Below, piece after piece: positions 25,705 through 33,331 of a stretch of 64,000 bases of DNA. Below the pieces are notes generated by a model that ran no database searches, was not told the origin of the DNA, and was given only the letters and a program-made list of their open reading frames with translations. The stretch is from assembly GCF_021531715.1 (NCBI RefSeq), contig NZ_JAFBIT010000003.1:406454-470453 (forward strand), read 5' to 3'. The translations under genes and the position numbers were made by a program. Source of the stretch: Anaeromassilibacillus senegalensis (GTDB taxonomy: Bacteria; Bacillota; Clostridia; Oscillospirales; Acutalibacteraceae). The first letter of the stretch is position 1, and each line of letters opens with the position of its first letter.

Positions 25705-26171
25705 ATGGCAAACACAACAGAGATCAGAACAGCGGAAAAAAGAGTTGTGAAGGAAGACGGCAAGGCCGCGGCGGAAATGCGCAGCCTGATCCTCACGGCG
25801 GTGCTGCTTGCAGCGGGCGCGGTGCTCAAGTTCTTCGCAGGCTCCATCATCAACATCGGCGGCATGAAGCCGAATTTCATCATCGCGATGTACAGCCTCG
25901 CGATTTTGCTGATCCGTCCGACGCTCCCGCGCGCGGCGTCGCCTTCGATACAAAAAATCTCTTCAAAAAGCTCGGCCTGATTCTGCCGCTGTGCATGCCG
26001 CTGCTGCTCTCTTCGGTCAGCCGCATTCACGATGTCGCTTCGGCGGCAGAGATGCGCGGCTTTCTTCTGCGCACGCGGGAGAGCCAGAGCCGGCCGTATC
26101 GGTTTAAAATCCATGATCTTCTCGCGGCGCTCATCGCCGCAGCGCTCGTCACACTGGGCGTTTTACTCTGA
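25705..26171 (+). pseudogene. Deletion-fused remnant of a tryptophan ECF transporter (S component N-terminus joined to EcfT C-terminus)
   Basis: From 25705 (ATG after AAAGGAG) about 75 codons encode the start of a small substrate-binding membrane component with 'GGMKPNFIIAMYSLAILLIRP', reminiscent of TrpP-like proteins. From about 25925 the coding signal moves to another frame and reads ARGVAFDTKNLFKKLG, then MPLLLSSVSRIHDVASAAEM and RGF: the C-terminal coupling region of EcfT with both Ala-Arg-Gly-type motifs. The rest of the S component, the ATPase gene(s) and the first part of EcfT are missing, so a deletion joined two genes out of frame. The intact Trp T-box upstream shows the former substrate. 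It is unlikely to transport anything. Confidence 0.75.
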
Positions 26172-26192
26172 ATTTGGAAAGGATGCATCCCC

Positions 26193-27422
26193 ATGAAAAT
26201 GAATTCCGAACAACTCACTTTGATTCAGAACCAGATGAAGCGCCTCAAGGCACTCCCCGGCGGCTTCTACCAGAAAAAGTTCGACGGCATCGATGTGATC
26301 CGCGACCAGGCGGATTTCGAGAAGCTGCCGTTTACAAACAAGGAGGAGCTGCGCGACGCGTATCCGCTCGGCATCGCCGCGGTGCCCGAGGAGGAGATCG
26401 TGCGCATCCATTCGTCCTCCGGTACGACCGGCACGCCGGTCATCATTCCGTACACGAAGCAGGATGTCGACGACTGGGCGGAGCTTTTCAAGCGCTGCTA
26501 CGAGATGGCGGGTATCACAAACCGCGACCGCATCCACGTCACGCCCGGCTACGGTCTGTGGACGGCGGGCATCGGCTTCCAGAACGGCGCGGAGAAGCTC
26601 GGCGCGATGGTCATCCCGATGGGCCCCGGCAATACGGACAAGCAGATCCGCATGATGCAGGACATGAAGAGCACAGTGCTTTGCGCCACCTCGTCCTACG
26701 CGCTGCTGCTCGCCGAGGAGATTGAAAAGCGCGGCATCAAGGACACGATCCACCTCAAAAAGGGCGTCATCGGCAGCGAGCGCTGGGGCGACAAGATGCG
26801 CCGCCGCATCGCGAATGAGCTTGGCGTCGAGCTGTACGACATCTACGGCCTGACCGAGGTGTACGGCCCGGGCATCGGCATGAGCTGCAAGCATCAGTGC
26901 GGCATGCACTACTGGGACGACTTCGTGTATTTCGAGATCATCAACCCGAAGACCGGCGAGGTGCTGCCGGATGGCGAATACGGCGAGCTCGTCATCACGA
27001 CGCTCCGGAAGCAGGGCGCGCCGCTGATCCGCTACCGCACGCACGACCTCACGCGCATCATCCCCGGCGAATGCGCCTGCGGTTCGAAGTTCCCGCGCAT
27101 CGACATCCTGATCGGCCGCAGCGACGACATGGTGAAGGTCAAGGGCGTCAACATTTATCCCGGCCAGATCGAGGACGTTCTGCGCGACATTCCGGGCGTT
27201 TCGAGCGAGTATCAGGTCATGATCGACCACCTGTACGGCAAGGACATCATGACGCTGTTCTTCGAGACCGATCCCGGCGTCGACCGCGAGGCGGTGGGGC
27301 TCGAGGTGCAGCGCGTGTTTAAGGCGCAGGTCGGTCTGACGATCATCCCGAAGCCGGTCGCCATCGGCGAGCTGCCGCGCAGCGAAAAGAAATCCACCCG
27401 CGTGTTCGACAACCGCTACTAA
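26193..27422 (+). CDS. Phenylacetate-CoA ligase-type adenylate-forming enzyme
   Basis: 409-aa AMP-forming ligase of the PaaK family, converting aryl acetates to CoA thioesters. 'HSSSGTTGTPVIIPYT' is the P-loop motif, 'YDIYGLTEVYGPG' motif A5, 'YRTHDLTRI' the hinge Asp region and 'GRSDDMVKVKGVNIYP' the A8 motif. It starts 22 bases after the ECF remnant and is probably still read from the T-box promoter, so it may be induced by Trp starvation. IorAB make aryl-acetyl-CoA from aryl pyruvates, and this enzyme may act in the same route in either direction. Exact acid not deducible. Confidence 0.9.
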   Translation: MKMNSEQLTLIQNQMKRLKALPGGFYQKKFDGIDVIRDQADFEKLPFTNKEELRDAYPLGIAAVPEEEIVRIHSSSGTTGTPVIIPYTKQDVDDWAELFKRCYEMAGITNRDRIHVTPGYGLWTAGIGFQNGAEKLGAMVIPMGPGNTDKQIRMMQDMKSTVLCATSSYALLLAEEIEKRGIKDTIHLKKGVIGSERWGDKMRRRIANELGVELYDIYGLTEVYGPGIGMSCKHQCGMHYWDDFVYFEIINPKTGEVLPDGEYGELVITTLRKQGAPLIRYRTHDLTRIIPGECACGSKFPRIDILIGRSDDMVKVKGVNIYPGQIEDVLRDIPGVSSEYQVMIDHLYGKDIMTLFFETDPGVDREAVGLEVQRVFKAQVGLTIIPKPVAIGELPRSEKKSTRVFDNRY

Positions 27423-27429
27423 AACACAT

Positions 27430-27466
27430 ACGGCTCGTGCTTCCCGACGGCACGGGCCGTTTTTTC
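27430..27466 (+). terminator. Intrinsic terminator
   Basis: ACGGCTCGTGC and GGCACGGGCCGT pair, followed by TTTTTTC; ends the ligase transcript. Confidence 0.85.
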
Positions 27467-27494
27467 TTGACAAACTTCTGCGGCCTGTTATACT
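27467..27494 (+). promoter_or_regulatory. sigma-A promoter of lipoprotein gene
   Basis: TTGACA, a 16-base spacer and TATACT; abuts the preceding terminator. Confidence 0.75.
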
Positions 27495-27539
27495 GAAGAT
27501 AGCGGGGCTATCCCCGGCCGAATGAAAGGAGTCTGCAAA

Positions 27540-28331
27540 ATGAAGGATTTGAAACGAAGCGCGCTCGCGATGCTCCTCGTGCTGGCGCTTATGCTCCCGA
27601 TGACCGGCTGCAGCACGGCGCTGGTGCTGCTCGGGGACGGCCTCTCGGCGACGCCCACGCCCGCGCCGACGGCAGAGCCGACACCGCTGCCGGCCGTGAC
27701 CGCGGCGCCTGAGCCAACCGCAGCGCCGACGACGGCGCCAATCCCGACGGCTGCACCGGACGAGCCGGAGGTGCCCGCCACGCCGCTGCCGGAACAGGTG
27801 GAGATCACTGAGGATAACTACCAGCTGCTCTTTGCGCCCGCGCCGGGCTACGACTATATCGGCATCGCGTACATGAAGGTACCCGAAGGCTATGGCCGAT
27901 TTGCGGACGCCTATCTGCCGTACGGCGGTACGCTCGAGTACCTCGAGGGCGGCTATGCGGTGCGCGGCACGGCGCACGGCATGGCGGTCTATGAGACGAT
28001 TCTGCAGGTAGGAGAGGGGGATACCGCCGAGGACGCGATGGAGCTGTTGATTGACCGCTACAAAAAGCAGGCGGCGTTCTACGGGGTGACGGAATGGGAA
28101 CTCTCCGATGGAGATTACTACCCGGAGTACGACGTCGTTGTGCTGACCGGTTTGGCGACGAACGCGGATAGCGGCGAAGCGTACGCGACCGTTCTGTACA
28201 CCGAAACGCGGGGCGGCGGGTATTACTTCGGCGCGATGATCACCTACATACCCTCACAATTTGACGAAAAGCAGCCCGAGCTGCTTCTGGAGCTTTCGGA
28301 TGTCTTTGCTCTGGTTCTGCCGGATCACTGA
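27540..28331 (+). CDS. Predicted lipoprotein with Pro/Thr-rich linker
   Basis: 263 aa. A signal peptide ends in the lipobox M-T-G-C. A linker of P-T/A-P-x repeats (about residues 40-85) follows, then an acidic globular domain of about 175 residues with no family I can name. The linker resembles that of the NagZ-like lipoprotein 1.6 kb downstream, suggesting both stand off the membrane in the wall. ATG 27540 is 8 bases after GAAAGGAG; an ATG at 27522 lacks a site. Its promoter is at 27467-27494. The next gene follows after 24 bases and may be co-transcribed. Confidence 0.75.
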   Translation: MKDLKRSALAMLLVLALMLPMTGCSTALVLLGDGLSATPTPAPTAEPTPLPAVTAAPEPTAAPTTAPIPTAAPDEPEVPATPLPEQVEITEDNYQLLFAPAPGYDYIGIAYMKVPEGYGRFADAYLPYGGTLEYLEGGYAVRGTAHGMAVYETILQVGEGDTAEDAMELLIDRYKKQAAFYGVTEWELSDGDYYPEYDVVVLTGLATNADSGEAYATVLYTETRGGGYYFGAMITYIPSQFDEKQPELLLELSDVFALVLPDH

Positions 28332-28355
28332 CTATATAAAAGGAGTTGTATTTTC

Positions 28356-29207
28356 ATGAACCGTTTATCTGTATTCTATGAGCATATCGCGGAGGCGGCA
28401 AGGCAGACGGGTCTGCCGCTCGATGCGGTCTGTGCAAAGGTCAAGGACTTTGGCTTCGACGCCGTGGAGCTCGACGCAAAGCGGCTGTTCACCGAGTGTG
28501 AAACGCTTCTGCCCCGGCTTTGGGACGCGGGTCTGGACGTGAGCTGCCTCTATTACTTCTTCGATTTCGGCAGCGCCGAAGACTGGCAGACGGCGGATCG
28601 GGAGGAAGCGGCGCGTATACTCGACCTCTGCAAGGCGGCAAAGTGCGATAAGCTGCTCGCCGTCACGGGCTTTCTGGCCGAAGCGGAAACCGACCGCGCG
28701 GGCAAGGCGTACCAAACGCGGCGGGGCCGCATGGCGCAGTCGCTCATGGAGCTTGTCCGCATGGCGCAGGAGCAGGGTGTGACCGTTGTGATGGAGGACT
28801 TTGACGGCTTCACCGCGCCGTTCTCCACGGCGGAGGAGCTTCTGTGGTTTATGCAGAACGTGCCGGGGCTGCGCTGCGGCTTTGATACCGGTAATTTCCT
28901 GTACAGTGAAGAGGATGCCGCGGCGGTGCTGCCCGATTTCCTGCCGTACATTTCGGCGGTGCATTGTAAGGACCGCTCTTTCCAGAAAAATGCGGGCGAG
29001 GTGAAGCCCACCGTGCTCGGGCGCGAGATGTACCCCGTGGCGGTCGGCGACGGCTGCATCGATATCGCGGGCATAGTGAAGACCATTCTGGACGCCGGCT
29101 ACACCGGCACGCTCGCTGCTGAGCACTTCGGCTCCGCAGATCAGCTCGGCGATATGGAGCGGTCGGCCAAATACCTGCAGGGCTTGCTGACAGGCAGTGA
29201 AGCGTAA
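28356..29207 (+). CDS. Sugar phosphate isomerase/epimerase (AP endonuclease 2-like TIM barrel)
   Basis: 283-aa cytoplasmic protein of the xylose isomerase-like TIM barrel superfamily. Metal-ligand positions are visible as Glu in VVMEDFDGF, Asp/His in '[10 protein letters not shown]' and 'SAVHCKDRS', and Glu in AAEHFGS at the C-terminus. The family includes many sugar and inositol isomerases, so the substrate cannot be assigned. AAAAGGAG precedes the ATG. Its end overlaps the GTG of the NagZ-like gene by 11 bases, suggesting an operon for handling a wall- or glycan-derived sugar. Confidence 0.82.
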   Translation: MNRLSVFYEHIAEAARQTGLPLDAVCAKVKDFGFDAVELDAKRLFTECETLLPRLWDAGLDVSCLYYFFDFGSAEDWQTADREEAARILDLCKAAKCDKLLAVTGFLAEAETDRAGKAYQTRRGRMAQSLMELVRMAQEQGVTVVMEDFDGFTAPFSTAEELLWFMQNVPGLRCGFDTGNFLYSEEDAAAVLPDFLPYISAVHCKDRSFQKNAGEVKPTVLGREMYPVAVGDGCIDIAGIVKTILDAGYTGTLAAEHFGSADQLGDMERSAKYLQGLLTGSEA

Positions 29208-30417
29208 AGCAGCCGCGGCGTTCCTTGCGCTCTGCGTACTGCTGTGCGGCTGTACGATGCTCGAGGGCGCATCCGGCTTTTTTGCATCGCCCACGCCGAG
29301 TCCCAGCCCGACGCCCTCTCCCTCGCCGACGGCCAGCCCAACCCCCAGCCCGACGCCTGAACCGACGCCGAGTCCCACGCCTTCGCCTACGCCCGAGCCG
29401 ACGCCAACCCCCGAGCCGACGGTTGAGGAGCTGCTGCTCGCTTCGATGACGTTGGAGGAGAAGGTGGGACAGCTCTTCTTCGTGCGCTGTCCGGAGGAAG
29501 GAGCGGCGAAGATGGTGGAGACGATCCAGCCCGGCGGCGTGCTGCTCTTCGCGCGTGACTTTTCCCGCCTGTCGGAAAAGCAGGTCATCAAAAGAATCGT
29601 ATCGTACCAGAAAAAAGCGAAGATCCCGCTTTTCATTGGCGCAGATGAGGAGGGCGGCGATGTCATCCGCATCAGCCAGAATCCGAAGCTCTCTAAGGAG
29701 CCGTACTGGTCGATGCGCGCGCTGTACGCGGCGGGCGGCAGGGAACTGCTCTGCGAAATCGAAGCCGACAAGTGCCAGATGCTGAAAAGGCTCGGCGTGA
29801 ACGTCAATTTCGCGCCGGTCTGCGACATTTCAACCAAGCCCACGGCGTTCATGTACGAGCGCTCGCTCGGGCTTTCCGCCGGAAAAACGGCGGACTGCAT
29901 CGCGGGGCTCATCGGTGTCTACGGCGAGGCGCAGGTTGGCTGCGTGCTCAAGCATTTTCCCGGCTACGGCAATGCCGCCGACACGCATGCGGGCATCGTC
30001 TATGACAAACGCAAGTACGAGACGTTTGAAAAGGCGGATCTGAAGCCCTTTGAGGCAGGCATCGCGGCGGGCGCAGACTGTGTGCTCGTCGCGCACAGCA
30101 TCGTGTCCTGCATGGACGGCGAAACGCCCGCGTCGCTCTCGCCAGCGTGGCATACCGTACTGCGCGAAACGCTCGGCTTTGACGGCGTGATCATCACCGA
30201 CGACCTCTCGATGGGCGCGATTCAGGACTATACGGATGGCGGCTCGGCGGCGGTCGCAGCGGTGCTCGCCGGAAACGACATGCTCTGCTGTACCGACTAC
30301 AAAACCCAGTTTGCAGCCGTCCTCGAAGCCGTGCAGAGCGGCGCCATCGAGGAAGCCCGTATCGAGGAGAGCGTGCTCCGCGTTCTGCGGTGGAAAAAGA
30401 AGCTGGGGCTGATGTGA
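29197..30417 (+). CDS. GH3 beta-N-acetylhexosaminidase (NagZ-like) lipoprotein
   Basis: 406 aa. A signal peptide with lipobox LLCGC is followed by a striking 45-residue S/E-P-T-P repeat linker and then a GH3 catalytic domain. '[11 protein letters not shown]' and '[15 protein letters not shown]' (the GH3 NagZ loop with catalytic His) and '[14 protein letters not shown]' (Asp nucleophile) are intact. The enzyme would hydrolyse GlcNAc-MurNAc-type linkages outside the cell, in wall recycling. It starts with GTG at 29197 inside the end of the previous gene. No second GH3 domain is present, as usual for NagZ. Confidence 0.88.
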   Translation: MKRKAAAAFLALCVLLCGCTMLEGASGFFASPTPSPSPTPSPSPTASPTPSPTPEPTPSPTPSPTPEPTPTPEPTVEELLLASMTLEEKVGQLFFVRCPEEGAAKMVETIQPGGVLLFARDFSRLSEKQVIKRIVSYQKKAKIPLFIGADEEGGDVIRISQNPKLSKEPYWSMRALYAAGGRELLCEIEADKCQMLKRLGVNVNFAPVCDISTKPTAFMYERSLGLSAGKTADCIAGLIGVYGEAQVGCVLKHFPGYGNAADTHAGIVYDKRKYETFEKADLKPFEAGIAAGADCVLVAHSIVSCMDGETPASLSPAWHTVLRETLGFDGVIITDDLSMGAIQDYTDGGSAAVAAVLAGNDMLCCTDYKTQFAAVLEAVQSGAIEEARIEESVLRVLRWKKKLGLM

Positions 30418-30565
30418 TGGCACACGAGGTGCGAAAGTAAGGAAATCGTTAAAAACGCCTGCGACTTTTTGTGGTAAAATAGCCGCAGGCAGTTATTTTC
30501 TCGATTTGTGTCGTTCCATCCGGTTTAAGGGCGACACAGCAAAAGCATGAAAGGGTGTGCAGGAG

Positions 30566-31243
30566 ATGGAAAACACAAGAATTCTGATCGTGGAGGATGA
30601 CGCGGCGATCGCGGGGGCGGTGAGCCGCCTGCTCAAATCGTGGAACATGCAGCCGCGCTGTGTGCGCGATTTCCGCGCGGTCACGGCGGAATTTACAGCG
30701 TTCGATCCGCACCTCGTCCTGATGGACGTGACGCTGCCGTTCTTCAACGGTTACCACTGGTGCAGCGAGATCCGCAGGCTTTCTTCCGTGCCGGTCATTT
30801 TCGTCTCGAGCGCGGCAGAGAACATGAATATCGTCATGGCGGTCGATATGGGCGGCGACGACTTCATCGCGAAGCCCTTTGACCCAATGGTGCTCATGGC
30901 GAAGATCCGCGCCCTGCTGCGCCGCACATACGACCTTGGCGACCGCGTGCCGGTTATTGAGCACCGCGGCGCAACGCTCAACCTCAACGATGAAACGGTG
31001 CAGTACGACGGGCAGAAAGCGCAGCTCACGCGCAATGAGTTCCGCATTCTCCAGACGCTCATGGAGAGCCGCGGCAAGGTGGTCAGCCGCGAGACGCTGA
31101 TGACCCGCCTGTGGGAATTCGACCTTTATGTAGAGGAAAACACCCTGACCGTCAATATGACCCGCCTGCGCAAAAAGCTCGCCGCCATTGGGCTGAGCGA
31201 CTATATCACGACAAGGGTGGGGCAGGGATATATCATAGTCTAA
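30566..31243 (+). CDS. bceR: OmpR-family response regulator of a Bce-type module
   Basis: 225-aa regulator. The receiver domain has D-D near the start (VEDDAA), the phosphoacceptor Asp in 'LVLMDVTLPFFNGYHWC' and Lys in FIAKPFDP. The winged-helix output domain ends 'EENTLTVNMTRLRKKL', typical of BceR/GraR. ATG 30566 is preceded by AAAGGG. With the kinase and ABC transporter downstream it forms an antimicrobial-peptide sensing circuit. Its operator, a TTACA-N4-TGTAA palindrome, lies upstream of the transporter genes (32470). Confidence 0.88.
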   Translation: MENTRILIVEDDAAIAGAVSRLLKSWNMQPRCVRDFRAVTAEFTAFDPHLVLMDVTLPFFNGYHWCSEIRRLSSVPVIFVSSAAENMNIVMAVDMGGDDFIAKPFDPMVLMAKIRALLRRTYDLGDRVPVIEHRGATLNLNDETVQYDGQKAQLTRNEFRILQTLMESRGKVVSRETLMTRLWEFDLYVEENTLTVNMTRLRKKLAAIGLSDYITTRVGQGYIIV

Positions 31244-31246
31244 ATA

Positions 31247-31405
31247 TGTCCCCCTCCCCGAGGGGGATGTCTGCGAAAGCAGACAGGGGGAGCAAGATCA
31301 GCTCGCTGCTGTTTCACTCCTTCCACCGTCTTACAACGGTCCCCTTCCCCCAAAGAGGGAGGTTTTTTGAGGAATATTGTTTTTGCTCCCTTTGAGAGGG
31401 AGGCG
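31247..31405. repeat. Palindromic intergenic repeat between response regulator and kinase genes
   Basis: The 197-base gap contains stacked inverted repeats: CCCCCTCCCC with GAGGGGGA, GTCTGC-GAAA-GCAGAC, then CCCCTTCCCCCAAAGAGGGAGG and a T-run, and later CTCCCTTTGAGAGGGAG. Such CCCCCT/AGGGGG-rich hairpin units recur in intergenic regions of gut Clostridia. It could attenuate or stabilise the two-component transcript. The copy number in the genome is unknown. Confidence 0.55.
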
Positions 31406-31440
31406 TATAAGGATAGAATAAGTGCAAAGGGGAGACACCG

Positions 31441-32451
31441 ATGCGAAACAAAAAAACGGAGGGAAGGCTGATCCTTTCCTATCTGCGCGCGCATCTCGGC
31501 ATTGCGCTGTTTGTGCCGGGGGGCGCGCTGTGCTTTTATCTTGTCGTATATCTGCACGGCGTACCGGCAGAGCCGGTGATGTATGCGTCCGCTCTGTGTA
31601 TGGCAGCGGGTGCGGTTTGTGTGCTGCCGGGGTATTGGTGCTTTCGCAGGCGGTACCGCGCACTGGAACTCGTTCTGCACGGTCTGCCGGAATCACGCGA
31701 CCGCCTGCCCGCCCCGGTGGGCGCGGTGGAGGAAGGCTATCAGGAGGCCGTGCAGCAGCTCTGTACACTGCTTGCCCAGAGTGAGACGACCCGCCGCCGC
31801 GAACGCGCCGACAGCGCCGATTACTTCACAACGTGGATTCACCAGATCAAGACGCCGATCGCTGCGATGCAGCTCATCCTGCGCGAGGAGGATACCGCGC
31901 GCAGTCGCGAGCTCTCCGCCGAGCTGTTCCGCATCGACCGCTACGCCGAGATGGCGCTGACGTACGCGCGGCTCGAAAGCCCCTCGGGCGACCTTGTCCT
32001 GACACAGGTGGCGCTGGAGCCGGTCGTGCGGCGCGTTGTGCGGCAGTACGCCGCCCAGTTCGTGCGCCGCCGCATCGCGCTGAAATGCGAGATCGCGCCC
32101 ATCGCGGCGCTGACCGATGAGAAGTGGCTCGCGTTCATTCTCGGGCAGATGCTCTCGAACGCCGTGAAGTACACCGAAAGCGGCGCCGTCACGGTGCGCG
32201 TCACCGAAGATGCTCTGCTCAGTGTTTCCGATACGGGCATCGGCATCGCGCCCGAAGACCTGCCGCGCGTCTTTGAGAAGGGGTTTACCGGCTACAACGG
32301 TCGCGCCGGGCGGAAATCGACGGGGCTTGGCATGTACCTGAGCCGCCGCGCCGCCGAAATGCTCGGCCACAGCCTGTCCGTGCAGTCTGCGCCCGGGCAG
32401 GGGAGCACCTTCACGCTCGATTTGAGGCGGAACGAGGTGGGGATCGAGTAG
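31441..32451 (+). CDS. bceS: Intramembrane-sensing histidine kinase, BceS-like
   Basis: 336-aa kinase with two membrane helices (about residues 18-38 and 45-65) and almost no extracellular loop, as in BceS/GraS kinases that sense through their ABC transporter. 'WIHQIKTPIAAMQL' is the H-box, 'LSNAVKYTESG' the N-box, 'VSDTGIGIAPEDL' G1 and 'GRKSTGLGMYLS' G2. GGGGAG precedes the ATG by 6 bases. It is separated from the regulator gene by a 197-base palindromic repeat region. Confidence 0.9.
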   Translation: MRNKKTEGRLILSYLRAHLGIALFVPGGALCFYLVVYLHGVPAEPVMYASALCMAAGAVCVLPGYWCFRRRYRALELVLHGLPESRDRLPAPVGAVEEGYQEAVQQLCTLLAQSETTRRRERADSADYFTTWIHQIKTPIAAMQLILREEDTARSRELSAELFRIDRYAEMALTYARLESPSGDLVLTQVALEPVVRRVVRQYAAQFVRRRIALKCEIAPIAALTDEKWLAFILGQMLSNAVKYTESGAVTVRVTEDALLSVSDTGIGIAPEDLPRVFEKGFTGYNGRAGRKSTGLGMYLSRRAAEMLGHSLSVQSAPGQGSTFTLDLRRNEVGIE

Positions 32452-32469
32452 TCTGCGAAGCGCTGTCAC

Positions 32470-32523
32470 CTTACAAAAATGTAAGGCAAATCGATGTCGC
32501 CTGTAAGATCGGGGCGCTATAAT
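32470..32523 (+). promoter_or_regulatory. BceR operator and promoter of bceAB
   Basis: CTTACAAAAATGTAAG at 32470-32485 is a perfect palindrome matching the TNACA-N4-TGTAA consensus known for BceR-like regulators. Ten bases on, a poor -35 (TGTCGC) stands 17 bases before a perfect TATAAT at 32518-32523. That layout is typical of an activator-dependent promoter. Confidence 0.85.
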
Positions 32524-32555
32524 GGATACAGATCATTGGAAAAGGAGATTTATGT

Positions 32556-33320
32556 ATGGCTGTTTTGGAAGTCAACGGTTTGAAAAAGATTTACACGACG
32601 CGGTTCGGCGGCAACCGCGTGCAGGCGCTCACGAACGTTTCGTTTGCGGTGGAGCGCGGGGAATACGTCGCCATCATGGGCGAATCCGGCTCGGGCAAAA
32701 CGACGCTGCTCAACATCCTCGCGGCGCTTGACCGCCCCACGGAGGGCGAGGTCTGGCTGAACGGCCGCGCGCTCTCGAGCGTCAGCGAAAAGGAGATCGC
32801 CGCGTTCCGCCGGCAGAACCTCGGCTTCGTCTTTCAGGATTTCAACCTGCTCGATACGTTCTCGGTGCAGGACAACATCTTCCTGCCGCTCGTGCTCGCG
32901 GGCCGGCATTATCCGGAGATGAACCAGTGCCTGCGGCCGATCGCCGAAAAGCTCGGCATCACGGACATTCTGCAGAAGTACCCGTATGAGATTTCGGGCG
33001 GGCAGAAGCAGCGCGCCGCTGTGGCGCGCGCGCTCATCACTGCGCCGCAGATCATCCTTGCGGACGAGCCGACCGGCGCGCTCGATTCCCGCGCATCGGA
33101 CAGCCTGCTCTCGCTGTTCGGCGAGATCAACCGCGAGGGACAGACGATCCTGATGGTGACGCATTCCACCAAGGCCGCAAGCCATGCGGGGCGCGTGCTG
33201 TTCATCAAGGACGGCGTCGTGTTCCACCAGCTCTACCGCGGCGGCGCGACGAATGAGGAATTCTTCCGCCGCATCTCCGATACGCTGACGGCCATGGCGA
33301 CCGGCGGCGCCAACGCGTGA
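32556..33320 (+). CDS. bceA: ABC transporter ATPase, BceA-like
   Basis: 254-aa ATPase of the MacB/LolD/BceA group: Walker A GESGSGKTT, Q-loop 'VFQDFNLLD', signature 'ISGGQKQR', Walker B 'IILADEPTGALD' and H-loop VTHS. AAAAGGAG precedes the ATG by 8 bases. It pairs with the large permease that starts 12 bases downstream. These transporters remove bacitracin, lantibiotics or similar peptides from lipid II-cycle targets and also transmit the signal to the kinase. Confidence 0.93.
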   Translation: MAVLEVNGLKKIYTTRFGGNRVQALTNVSFAVERGEYVAIMGESGSGKTTLLNILAALDRPTEGEVWLNGRALSSVSEKEIAAFRRQNLGFVFQDFNLLDTFSVQDNIFLPLVLAGRHYPEMNQCLRPIAEKLGITDILQKYPYEISGGQKQRAAVARALITAPQIILADEPTGALDSRASDSLLSLFGEINREGQTILMVTHSTKAASHAGRVLFIKDGVVFHQLYRGGATNEEFFRRISDTLTAMATGGANA

Positions 33321-33331
33321 GGGGGTGCACC

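Noticed and set aside
29270..29420. CRISPR-like or tandem DNA repeat
   Set aside because: The repetition is codons for the Pro-Thr stalk of a lipoprotein, with no spacers.
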